From positions 1-64,000 of the forward strand of contig CACYYG010000014.1 in the NCBI GenBank assembly GCA_902778535.1: DNA of 64,000 nt. Direction: 5' to 3'. This document shows positions 9,473-17,168 of this stretch, piece after piece. The position numbers were made by a program, and so were the translations under genes. The stretch comes from an uncultured Prevotellaceae bacterium (lineage in GTDB: Bacteria; Bacteroidota; Bacteroidia; Bacteroidales; Bacteroidaceae). The notes below the pieces were generated by a model. That model saw only the letters and a list, made by a program, of their open reading frames with translations. It had not been told where the DNA came from and made no database searches. Position 1 is the first letter of the stretch. Each line of letters opens with the position of its first letter.

Positions 9473-10450
9473 TTAATAATTGGCGTCCATAGGATAGCGC
9501 ACGTTCCACTTCTTGCGCAGACCGTCCATCAGCTGCATGATGTAGAGTGTCTCGGCATGCGGCATCTCGCGTGGCTCAAGGAGTCCGTCGACGAGCGCCT
9601 GACGGCAGGCGAGGAACTGATACTCATAGCCGGTAATCTGCTGCGGCACACGTATGGTTTCAACGTAGGTGCGGTCGGGGCCGTTCACGGTGATGGCCTG
9701 CGGATTATTGATGTTGTCGATAATGAGGTTACCCTCCGTGCCTGCGATGACCCCGATGTTGTCGCCGACACAAGCTGCACTCGACTGCAGGTTGCAAAGC
9801 ATTCCGTCGGCAAGCACGAGGGTCATTGCATTCGTCAGATCCATGCCTGTGGCGCTCTTCACGCACGTACCGTCAATGCTGACAATGTCTGCGGGGAAGA
9901 ACATCCGTGCGAAGTTCAGGGCATAGACACCGAGGTCGAGCAGGGCACCGCCGCAGAGGTCGGGCCGCATGATGCGTGGCTTGTCGCCCATCGAATAGCC
10001 CAGTGTGGCGGTGAGAAGACGCGGCTGGCCGATACGTCCCTCAGCAATGAGATTCCTGACAATGCCCACGGCGGGCTGATAGCGTGTCCAGATGGCCTCA
10101 GCAAGAAAGACCTTCCGCTCATGCGCCAGGTCGAGCATCTCCTTTGTCTGCTGCGCATTGGCCATGAAGGCTTTCTCAACAAGGCAGGGCTTGCCTGCCA
10201 GCAACGCCTCGCGCGTTACATCATAATGGTGTGAATGTGGTGTGCCGACATATACCAAGTCCACGTCGGGGTCAGCTATCAGCTCGCTATATGAGCCATA
10301 GGCCTTCGTGATATTCCACTTCGCTGCGAAAGCCTCTGCTGTTTCCCGCGAGCGTGAGCCCACGGCATAGGCCTCACATTCTGTAAGTCCGTTCAGTGTG
10401 ATAGCAGCCTTCTCTGCAATCCATCCTGTTCCTATAATTCCTACTCGCAT
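9473..10450 (-). CDS. Gfo/Idh/MocA-family NAD(P)-dependent oxidoreductase
   Basis: Cytosolic dehydrogenase of 325 residues. The Rossmann motif GIIGTGWIA is at residues 4-12, GTPHSHH near 69-75, and the family's EKP-like motif appears as EKAF at 92-95, its Lys being the usual catalytic or cofactor-contacting residue. The C-terminal half is the alpha/beta substrate domain. Family members oxidise or epimerise sugars, inositols and trans-dihydrodiols. The GH43-like gene 4 nt upstream suggests a sugar or sugar-derived substrate. The exact reaction cannot be assigned. Confidence 0.85.
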   Translation of the reverse strand: MRVGIIGTGWIAEKAAITLNGLTECEAYAVGSRSRETAEAFAAKWNITKAYGSYSELIADPDVDLVYVGTPHSHHYDVTREALLAGKPCLVEKAFMANAQQTKEMLDLAHERKVFLAEAIWTRYQPAVGIVRNLIAEGRIGQPRLLTATLGYSMGDKPRIMRPDLCGGALLDLGVYALNFARMFFPADIVSIDGTCVKSATGMDLTNAMTLVLADGMLCNLQSSAACVGDNIGVIAGTEGNLIIDNINNPQAITVNGPDRTYVETIRVPQQITGYEYQFLACRQALVDGLLEPREMPHAETLYIMQLMDGLRKKWNVRYPMDANY

Positions 10451-10454
10451 AAGT

Positions 10455-11441
10455 TTATTTAGTATTTACAATGATTTTATCTCCGCTCAGGTCGACATCG
10501 AAGAAATGCGGTGTGCGCACCGTGCGGCCACGGGCATCCTTCTGGTGATAGTGCACCGACATCATCCACTGGCCGTCGAAGCGCTGGAAGAGCATCGAGT
10601 GGCCGTAGCCCGGCGGCGTGATGGGCTCGGGCTCCTGCGTCCACGGGCCGTCGAGGGTGCCGCTCTCGCTGTAGGCCACGCCCTGTGTGTAGACGTCGAA
10701 GACCCACGATGTCCAAAGCATGCCCAGACGGCCTGTTGCCGTGCGGAAGAGGAAGGGGCCGTCGGTCACTTTGTTCCACGTAATATCGCCCTGGTCGTTC
10801 TTTTCACGGCTCCACGGCGAATCGCTGGCACGGAACAGCACATGAGGCTCGCCCACAGTGCCGCTGAGGTCGGGCTTCAGCTCAATCTTCTCGATGGTGC
10901 CATTCCAGTTCTGCAGCCACTCGCCACAGAACACCATATAGGGCTTGCCGTCAGTGTCGCGCCAGAAAGTGCCGTCGAGCGTCGGCCGGTCAGCAGGCAA
11001 ATAGGTGGCGTCGCCAAAGGCGCGGTATGGTCCCATCGGATTGTCGGCACGCAGCACCTGCGAGGCGCGACGCTCAATGACATTGCCACGCACGGTGTCA
11101 ATCTTCACCGCCTGGTTGGTGAACGTGGCGAAGTAGTAATACCATTCGTCGCCCGTCTGGTGCAGCTCGGCGGCCCAGATCATCGGTCGCGGACCCATCC
11201 AGGAGTCGGCTTCAAATTCCGTCACGCGCATCGGGCCTTCCCATCGTTTCAAATCGCTCGAGCGCCACATCATGCCGCCCGTGCCCGTCATATAGTACAT
11301 CTGTGTCTTCTGGTCGGCCAGAACCGCCGGGTCGCTCAGGCGGATAGAGTCGAGCGGCACGTCTTTGCGCACCTGCCAGCCACGCTGCGCCATTGCTGTC
11401 AACGGCAGCATGACTCCCAATATCAAGAGTAGTCGCTTCAT
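10455..11441 (-). CDS. GH43-like five-bladed beta-propeller glycosidase, exported
   Basis: 328 residues with a signal peptide ending at AMAQ. The three acidic positions expected of GH43 can be placed as D37 (RLSDPAV), D156 (PTLDGTF) and the acid/base position as D227 in VTDGPF, where most GH43 enzymes have Glu. That substitution is either a subfamily trait or a sign of altered catalysis. The start ATG overlaps the stop of the upstream SDR gene (ATGA), so translation is probably coupled. A longer frame begins 54 nt earlier inside that gene but lacks a signal peptide at its end. Likely a periplasmic arabinosidase or xylosidase. Confidence 0.75.
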   Translation of the reverse strand: MKRLLLILGVMLPLTAMAQRGWQVRKDVPLDSIRLSDPAVLADQKTQMYYMTGTGGMMWRSSDLKRWEGPMRVTEFEADSWMGPRPMIWAAELHQTGDEWYYYFATFTNQAVKIDTVRGNVIERRASQVLRADNPMGPYRAFGDATYLPADRPTLDGTFWRDTDGKPYMVFCGEWLQNWNGTIEKIELKPDLSGTVGEPHVLFRASDSPWSREKNDQGDITWNKVTDGPFLFRTATGRLGMLWTSWVFDVYTQGVAYSESGTLDGPWTQEPEPITPPGYGHSMLFQRFDGQWMMSVHYHQKDARGRTVRTPHFFDVDLSGDKIIVNTK

Positions 11442-12469
11442 TGTTCTTTCAGTTTCTTTTTTGCCTGCTCCTGTGCTTCTATGACGCGGTCGCACCAGGC
11501 ATCAAACTCAGGATCAGCAACTTGCAGTTCAGGATGAGCGAGAATATGCCCTACGCAGCGGCGCACGCCCTCGTCGAAACGCGTAGTGGCCTGAAAACCC
11601 GGAACGGCACGTTTCAGCTTGGTGCAATCGAAGCAGACGGTGACACTCTTGTCGCCCAGCAGATTGCCCTCGAAGTCCCACTCCCTCGGTGCAACGGCAG
11701 CAAGGAAGTCGGAGGCAACATAGTAGAGCTTCGGCGTCAGGTTTAGTGCATGGCCAACGCACTCATAAATCTGTGTCCACGTCAGCTGTTCATCGCTCAT
11801 AATCTGGAACGCCTCGCCAATGGCTTTCGGATTGCCCAAGAGACCGATGAAGCCACGCGCAAAGTCCTCGTTCCACGTCAGCGTCCACAGCGATGAGCCG
11901 TCGCCATGAATGAGAACGGGCTTGCCGTCCATCATACGCCTGAGCACCTGCCACGAGCCTTTCAGTCCGTGGACGCTCAACGGCACAGAGCGCTCACAGT
12001 AGGTGTGGCTGGGACGCACAATGGTCACAGGGAATCCGTTGTCACGATACTCCTTCATCAGCAGTTCTTCGCAGGCAATCTTGTTGCGCGAATACTGCCA
12101 ATGCGGATTGGCAAGCGTCGTACCCTCGGTAATGACATGGCTCGCTGCGGGCTTGTTATAGGCCGAAGCCGATGAAATGTAGACATACTGGCGAGTGCGT
12201 CCGCGGAAGAGGCGCACATCGCGCTCCACCTGCTGCGGCACGAAGCCAATGAACTCGCAGACGGCGTCGAAGGTCTCGGCGGGCAAACCGCTGAGCACAC
12301 TTTTCTCATCGTCGATGTCGGCGATAATCTGCTTTACATTGGCAGGCACCTCTGAGCGCCGATTGCCCCGATTCAAGAGCCACAAATCGTGACCGCCTGC
12401 TGCTAACTGTCGTGTAATGGCACTGCTAATGGTGCCTGTACCACCGATAAGAAGTATTTTCATATACAT
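11438..12469 (-). CDS. Extended-SDR NAD-dependent epimerase/dehydratase
   Basis: 343-residue cytosolic protein. The nucleotide-binding motif is GGTGTIS at residues 9-15, the catalytic pair Y126 and K130 lies in YSRNK, and a Ser-rich stretch (YISSASAY) supplies the third residue. Related proteins act on nucleotide sugars, or are uncharacterised mRNA-binding-like members. It is the first gene of a four-gene run (SDR, GH43-like, Gfo/Idh/MocA, outer-membrane barrel) and lies downstream of a LacI-family gene. A second in-frame ATG lies two codons in. No clear -7 element was found between 12470 and 12560. Confidence 0.82.
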   Translation of the reverse strand: MYMKILLIGGTGTISSAITRQLAAGGHDLWLLNRGNRRSEVPANVKQIIADIDDEKSVLSGLPAETFDAVCEFIGFVPQQVERDVRLFRGRTRQYVYISSASAYNKPAASHVITEGTTLANPHWQYSRNKIACEELLMKEYRDNGFPVTIVRPSHTYCERSVPLSVHGLKGSWQVLRRMMDGKPVLIHGDGSSLWTLTWNEDFARGFIGLLGNPKAIGEAFQIMSDEQLTWTQIYECVGHALNLTPKLYYVASDFLAAVAPREWDFEGNLLGDKSVTVCFDCTKLKRAVPGFQATTRFDEGVRRCVGHILAHPELQVADPEFDAWCDRVIEAQEQAKKKLKEQ

Positions 12470-12561
12470 TTATTATTATTAGTCATCCGCAACAACACCT
12501 CCGAACAGCATTTCGCGGCTCCAATGCCATACCGTTTCAAAAACGTTTGATATGCATTTCG

Positions 12562-12627
12562 TACACATGACGTGTACTAAAAGTACACACGGTGTGTATT
12601 TTTAGTACACACGGTGTGTACGAAATT
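12562..12627. repeat. Three 22-bp units, each with a TACACA...TGTGTA palindrome
   Basis: Units start at 12562, 12584 and 12606, exactly 22 bp apart. Each begins with a 16-nt near-palindrome (second unit TACACACGGTGTGTAT, third TACACACGGTGTGTAC) followed by a 6-nt spacer. The whole block from 12557 to 12627 also reads as one large inverted repeat with two 35-bp arms differing at about five positions. It lies in the 400-bp spacer between the lacI-type gene and the SDR gene. See findings. Confidence 0.85.
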
Positions 12628-12834
12628 TAAACCATATCCTCGCACTTCGAAGCGAAATCGCCGACACGCTGTCAGCATCCCTGGTTGTAAGATTGCAGAT
12701 TACCATATTACTATTGATTAGCCCCTACGATGTTCTTCAATGCGGAGCCGAAACACTCCTGCTCGTTAAGCTGCAGATGCTGTGCCCCACCCTGTGGCCG
12801 AGGCCGTCAGCGCAGCAGAAAACAATAGTTTTCT
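12628..12834. other. Remainder of spacer downstream of the lacI-type gene
   Basis: Together with the repeat block this makes a spacer of roughly 400 bp between the regulator and the SDR gene. Apart from the orphan signal-peptide fragment, no gene, promoter or terminator was recognised in it. Confidence 0.5.
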
Positions 12835-12837
12835 CAT
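12766..12837 (-). pseudogene. Orphan signal-peptide fragment
   Basis: From the ATG at 12837 the minus strand encodes only 23 residues, MRKLLFSAALTASATGW plus GTASAA, a textbook signal peptide, before a stop. In another frame the next 20 codons read plausibly (QLNEQECFGSALKNIVGANQ) before stopping. This looks like the decayed 5' end of a secreted-protein gene that once followed the lacI-type gene. It could also be a chance reading. Confidence 0.35.
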
Positions 12838-12877
12838 TATCGTATATGTTGTAGTGTCAGTTGTATCAAGGGAATTT

Positions 12878-13885
12878 TCAGAGACTCTTCTTCGTACTGT
12901 CGCGCAGTTCCAGATGGGCGTTGACCACCACATGCTGCACGCTGTCGTCGCCGTTCATCAGGTCGTGGAGCAGCCGGAAGGCCTTGACGCCCATTTCTTT
13001 CAGATTCTGCTTGACGAATGAGAGGCGTGGGTGCGACATCTCCGACACCCAGTCGCTCATATAGGCAATGACGGCCACATCGTCAGGGATGCGAAGCCCG
13101 CGGCTCCCAATAGCCTGCAAGGCTGAGACGGCCAGCAGGCCGTGAGTGGCGAGGATGGCATCGGGCGGCTCAGGCAGGCTGAGCAAATCGAGCGTATCGC
13201 TAAGGCCCGAGTTAAAACTGATGTGATGACACTTCACCAGTTCCGTGCGGATGGGTATGGCGTGATGGCGCAGGGCTTCCAAGTAGCCGTGCTTGCGGTC
13301 GATGTTCTGCTTCATCTGGTTGGGACCGCCAAGGAAAGCGATGTTCCGCGCGCCAGTTTCTATCAGGTAGCTAGTGGCCTCGTAGGCCGAGGCAACGTCG
13401 TTGATGATGACCGACGAGAGACCGATGTCGGCCGTGCGGTCGAAGAGCACCACGGGAAAACGGGATTTCTTCAGCTGCGACAGATAGGAGAAGTCGGCAG
13501 TGTCCTGCGAGAGGCAGATGATGATACCGTCTACGTGCATGTTCACCAGCAGTTCCACGCTGTTCTTTTCGTTCTCGCTCTGGTCGTTGGAGTCGGTGAT
13601 GATACACATATAGCCGGCCTTTCGTGCCTCAGCCTCTATGCTCTTCACAATATGGGCATTGTGATTGTAGGCCACGTCGGGAACGACAACGCCGATGGTT
13701 CGGGTCGTGTCGTAACGAAGACTAACAGCTAAAGGGTTAGGACGATAGCCACGCTCCTCGGCAAGCTGCTCAATCTGCTGCTTCAGTTCTTTACTGACAC
13801 CGCCGAGTCCTCTCAGCGCTCTCGACACCGTACTTACGTTGATGCCTAGCTGCCGGGCAATGTCGCGTTGCGATATTCGTTTCAT
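12878..13885 (-). CDS. LacI/GalR-family transcriptional regulator
   Basis: 335 residues. The N-terminal helix-turn-helix (ISQRDIARQLGINVSTVSRAL) is followed by the YRPNPLA hinge and a periplasmic-binding-protein-like effector domain (TIGVVVPDVA onward). Such proteins usually repress carbohydrate genes and release DNA on binding a sugar. Likely targets are the SDR/GH43/oxidoreductase run downstream and its own gene. The ATG at 13885 is preferred over a TTG at 13897 because that TTG is inside the -7 element. Several GTTGCG-containing inverted repeats upstream are candidate operators. Confidence 0.9.
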   Translation of the reverse strand: MKRISQRDIARQLGINVSTVSRALRGLGGVSKELKQQIEQLAEERGYRPNPLAVSLRYDTTRTIGVVVPDVAYNHNAHIVKSIEAEARKAGYMCIITDSNDQSENEKNSVELLVNMHVDGIIICLSQDTADFSYLSQLKKSRFPVVLFDRTADIGLSSVIINDVASAYEATSYLIETGARNIAFLGGPNQMKQNIDRKHGYLEALRHHAIPIRTELVKCHHISFNSGLSDTLDLLSLPEPPDAILATHGLLAVSALQAIGSRGLRIPDDVAVIAYMSDWVSEMSHPRLSFVKQNLKEMGVKAFRLLHDLMNGDDSVQHVVVNAHLELRDSTKKSL

Positions 13886-13894
13886 AATTTCCTG

Positions 13895-13902
13895 CAAAGA
13901 TA
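13895..13902 (-). promoter_or_regulatory. -7 element of the lacI-type gene
   Basis: TATCTTTG on the minus strand, ten bases upstream of the chosen ATG. No convincing TTTG is found at the expected -33 distance, which would fit an activator-dependent or weak promoter. Confidence 0.55.
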
Positions 13903-13943
13903 ATCATTCCTGACAACATATTAACGCAACACACAGGGGATTT

Positions 13944-13953
13944 GTTGCGCAAC
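13944..13953. promoter_or_regulatory. Candidate LacI-family operator GTTGCGCAAC
   Basis: A perfect 10-bp palindrome with the central CG step typical of LacI-family sites, about 45 bp upstream of the lacI-type -7 element. A related half-site ACGCAAC is at 13924-13930. Confidence 0.4.
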
Positions 13954-13972
13954 GCATTGCTTTATTATTTGC

Positions 13973-14002
13973 AAAAAACCATCTGCCTTCACAGGCAGAT
14001 GG
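13973..14002 (-). terminator. Rho-independent terminator of the metY-TonB-DUF4249 unit
   Basis: A perfect 10-bp stem, CCATCTGCCT with AGGCAGATGG and a 4-nt loop, is followed on the minus strand by six T. It lies about 170 nt past the end of the DUF4249 gene. Confidence 0.85.
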
Positions 14003-14118
14003 CAACACAAAGTAATGATATGCTATAATGATTTTCTTGTGTTGGATTCAGACACTGCAAAATTACGCAATCCTTCACAACGCTCCAATACAAGAATGTG
14101 AAAAAGCAACCGCAAAGC

Positions 14119-14137
14119 GTTGCGTACTCTACGCAAC
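14119..14137. promoter_or_regulatory. Candidate operator, inverted repeat GTTGCGTA-CTC-TACGCAAC
   Basis: Perfect 8-bp arms around a 3-nt centre, sharing the GTTGCG half-site with the palindrome at 13944. A looser pair, GCAAC...GTTGC, overlaps at 14106-14122. It lies just past the stop of the DUF4249 gene and may bind the lacI-type regulator or form an mRNA hairpin. Confidence 0.35.
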
Positions 14138-14168
14138 AAGTGACGCCGGTTGAGCATCACAGCCATAG

Positions 14169-15005
14169 CTACTCCTCTGTAACGACAAGCCCGGCACGAT
14201 TGAATACGATCGTGTCAGGACGGGTGATGCTGGCAGCCATGAAAATGCCCTGCGCACCGCCTCGGATGTTGGTGAGGGGGTTGCTCATCGTGGCCTCGCC
14301 ATATAATAATGAGTGGAAATACTCCCATTCGCTCCTGCCGATGCTCATTACCTCAGCATTGATGACATCGCCGTCTCTCAAAGGTATCTTGCCATCGTCG
14401 TCAATGCCGTTCTCAATGTCTTTCTCAGAATTGCAGACAATGTCGTACTCGAAAACGCCATCAACGCTGCTGCGTCCTGAACGCGGATTCCACCTGAAAA
14501 GTTCATCGCCGCGCCACAAACGGTGCAGGTAGTAGTTTCTATCGTCGGGAAGAGGATCGCGGCCCTTGATGCATACGAAGTAGATGCGCTGGTTCAGCAC
14601 GTCAACATAACGGAAGAAGATTGTATCGACAGGTGTAGGCGCCAACATGGTGGACGAGGCTTCATAATGTTGCCCGTTCACTGTTGCCCTCATGGTATAG
14701 GTCTGTCCCGGCGTGCCCGTAAGGCCTGTAGACGAGAGGAAGCACTCCTGGCGAACATCGTAGTAAAGCTGCTCCTCGCTGCCGTCATCGGAAGCAATCC
14801 ACACCTGAGCATCGCTGACGGCGTGATGTTTGGTGGAATCGCTCATCGGGCGCATCTCGCTGATGCGCACAAAGACGCCCTCGTTGCTGATGCGCCCGTC
14901 GAAGATGATCTTCGGCTCCGACGTGAGATAGTCGAAGTCTATTTCATGCTCGCAGGCGCTTAGCGCCATGAGGCAGCAGGCAAAGAACAACAGGCTCTTA
15001 TACAT
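14169..15005 (-). CDS. DUF4249 outer-membrane lipoprotein
   Basis: 278 residues. The lipoprotein signal ends ALSAC, so Cys18 would be lipidated. The start matches DUF4249 proteins (Ig-like repeat region with IIFDGRISNEG) that are found almost exclusively in Bacteroidetes beside a TonB-dependent receptor lacking a SusD partner. It starts 6 nt after the receptor gene stops, so the two are co-transcribed. The function is probably as a surface accessory of that receptor. The cargo is unknown. Confidence 0.82.
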   Translation of the reverse strand: MYKSLLFFACCLMALSACEHEIDFDYLTSEPKIIFDGRISNEGVFVRISEMRPMSDSTKHHAVSDAQVWIASDDGSEEQLYYDVRQECFLSSTGLTGTPGQTYTMRATVNGQHYEASSTMLAPTPVDTIFFRYVDVLNQRIYFVCIKGRDPLPDDRNYYLHRLWRGDELFRWNPRSGRSSVDGVFEYDIVCNSEKDIENGIDDDGKIPLRDGDVINAEVMSIGRSEWEYFHSLLYGEATMSNPLTNIRGGAQGIFMAASITRPDTIVFNRAGLVVTEE

Positions 15006-15011
15006 TATTTC

Positions 15012-17156
15012 TTAATACTTGTAAGTGAACGACACCGTGGGTACGATGCCGAAGATGGTGGTGACGACGGCCTTGGTGCCTGACGGCTTTGTGTCGTCTT
15101 CTTTGAATGAGACGAAGAAGGGATTGTAACGGTTGTAGGCATTATAGATGCCGAATGTCCATGTGCGTGTGGCCTTACCCTTGGTAGTGCTGTAGGCAGC
15201 ACTGAGGTCGAGGCGGTGATAGGCGGGCGCACGGTTCTGGTTTCTGAGACCATAATAATAATGTGTCTCGCCGCTCACCTCATATTTGCCCGTCGGTGCA
15301 GTCATCGCCTGTCCGGTTGTGTAGCGCCAAGTGGACGAGAGCGTCCAGCGAGGTGTGAGCAGCGAAAGGAGTACAATCACAAAATCGTGACGACGGTCGT
15401 TGGAGGCTATGTACCACCGCCCGTCCATGATGCCGTCAATCTTGTTCTGCACCCACGACAGCGTGTAGGCCGCCCAACCCGTTATGAGGCCCTTGTTCTT
15501 ATGCACCGACAACTCTGCGCCGTATGCGCGTCCGCGTCCGCCGGTAATCAGCTGCTCAATCTCGATATCGGTATTGAACACCTTTCCCTCGCGGAAATCG
15601 TAGACATTCTTCAGCTTCTTCCAGTAGCCGTCGGCAGCAAAGTCCCAGGCGCCATCGGCCGTCACCATCGAGAAGCCTGCTGCCACCTGGTCGGCCACCT
15701 GCGGCTTGATGTTATTGCTGGTGAAGGCCATGCGGTCGACGGGCAGCGTCATCGAACTGTTGCGCACCGGCTGCACCGACTGCGTCAACCTGCTATAGCC
15801 TGCCTTGAGGGCGAAAGTAGGGCTTACCTTCCAAGTCAGGCTCATCCTGGGTTGCAGGTAGGTGTATGTCTTCACTATCGACCATTTCTTGGGATAGAAA
15901 GTCTCAATAATGGTGCCGTTGTCATCCAGATTGTAGTAGGGCTTGCCGCCGAGAGGCGATATCCACTCACAGCGCAAGCCTGCCGAAAGCGACAGACGCT
16001 CGTTGAAGAAAGCCATATCGTCGGAGAGCCACAACGCTGCAAGCCATGTGTCGCGTTTCTCACGCTCATAGTTGGATGTTATGCGCCAAGCTGCCGACTG
16101 CAATCCCGACAATGTGGTTTCACCACCAGCGCTAAGTGTACAAGTGGTGTTAGGCATCCACGTCTGCTGATGGCGCAGGGTAAGCTGGCGGTTGTAGCCT
16201 TTCATACTGACGTTGAAGCTATACACATCCATACCCTGATTGTTGTCAAAGTCGCTGGCCACCAGCTGTGTGTGGGCGAAGCTGCGTGTTCCCCTTGTGT
16301 GCAGCCATCCCAGAGAGGCGGAGCTGTTGCTCCACGACATTCGCATCATTTTCTCAATTTCGATGCGGTCGTAGCTGTGGAAGAGCGCGAGCGACAGCTG
16401 GTCGGCGTCGCTTATGCGGAAGTTGAGGCGTGCGTTCAGGTCGTAGAAGCGCAGCGAGTTGGTGCTATAATCCCTCATGCCCTTGACGAACAGGTCGACG
16501 TAGGAGGTGCGCCCGGCCACAAGATAGGAGGAGCCGCTTTTGCCCATCGGTCCGTCGGCCTCAGCCTTTGCCGAGAGCAGTCCTACGGTGGTGGAGAAAT
16601 GATGCTTGTCGGGAGAACCGCTGCGGGTACTGATGTTCAGTACCGACGACGAGCCGCCGCCATAGCGGGCAGGCACCAGCCCTTTGTAGAGGTCAACATT
16701 GCCCATCGCATCGTCATTGAATGACGAGAAGAGGCCCATCAGGTGCCCTACGTTGTAGACAGAGGCGCCGTCGAGCAGAATCTGGTTCTGTGCCGACGTA
16801 CCGCCACGCACCTGATAGCCGCCCAAGCCGTCGCCCTCCATCTTCACACCGGGCAGCAGCTGCAAACTCTTGATGATGTCGCGCTCGCCCAACAAGGCCG
16901 GCATCTGGCTCATCGTCTCGACGTCAACCTTCTCTGCGCCAATTTGCAGGTCGATGACCTGCCGCTTGGAGGCCTGCGACCTTACGACGACTTCCTTCAG
17001 GGTGTCGGCGAGCTCACGTCGAGTCGTGTCCTGCATCTGGGTGCCCTTGTTGGGTACAATGCTATCGCTGCTGACTTCCCGTGTCGCCTGTAAGCCTGCG
17101 GCCTCAGCGCCAGTAATCAGCAAAACGGCGAAGAATACCAACAAGAGCTTCCTCAT
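15012..17156 (-). CDS. TonB-dependent receptor partnered with DUF4249
   Basis: 714-residue outer-membrane receptor. Signal peptide (about residues 1-19), then a TonB-box-like segment (LKEVVVRS), a plug domain with LQLLPGV, QVRGGTSAQNQILLDG and LYKGLVPARYGG, then a barrel ending in Tyr (FTYKY). It starts 12 nt after metY ends and is followed by the DUF4249 lipoprotein. Co-transcription with a sulfur-amino-acid gene hints at uptake of a sulfur- or peptide-related nutrient, but that is inference from position only. Confidence 0.85.
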   Translation of the reverse strand: MRKLLLVFFAVLLITGAEAAGLQATREVSSDSIVPNKGTQMQDTTRRELADTLKEVVVRSQASKRQVIDLQIGAEKVDVETMSQMPALLGERDIIKSLQLLPGVKMEGDGLGGYQVRGGTSAQNQILLDGASVYNVGHLMGLFSSFNDDAMGNVDLYKGLVPARYGGGSSSVLNISTRSGSPDKHHFSTTVGLLSAKAEADGPMGKSGSSYLVAGRTSYVDLFVKGMRDYSTNSLRFYDLNARLNFRISDADQLSLALFHSYDRIEIEKMMRMSWSNSSASLGWLHTRGTRSFAHTQLVASDFDNNQGMDVYSFNVSMKGYNRQLTLRHQQTWMPNTTCTLSAGGETTLSGLQSAAWRITSNYEREKRDTWLAALWLSDDMAFFNERLSLSAGLRCEWISPLGGKPYYNLDDNGTIIETFYPKKWSIVKTYTYLQPRMSLTWKVSPTFALKAGYSRLTQSVQPVRNSSMTLPVDRMAFTSNNIKPQVADQVAAGFSMVTADGAWDFAADGYWKKLKNVYDFREGKVFNTDIEIEQLITGGRGRAYGAELSVHKNKGLITGWAAYTLSWVQNKIDGIMDGRWYIASNDRRHDFVIVLLSLLTPRWTLSSTWRYTTGQAMTAPTGKYEVSGETHYYYGLRNQNRAPAYHRLDLSAAYSTTKGKATRTWTFGIYNAYNRYNPFFVSFKEDDTKPSGTKAVVTTIFGIVPTVSFTYKY

Positions 17157-17168
17157 CCCCCTACCGGC

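Noticed and set aside
12782..13064. Plus-strand frames opposite the 3' end of the lacI-type gene
   Set aside because: Shadow of the regulator gene. No promoter or family resemblance.
15216..16724. Open frame of about 500 codons on the plus strand opposite the TonB receptor
   Set aside because: Antisense artefact; the minus-strand frame has a signal peptide, plug and barrel motifs.
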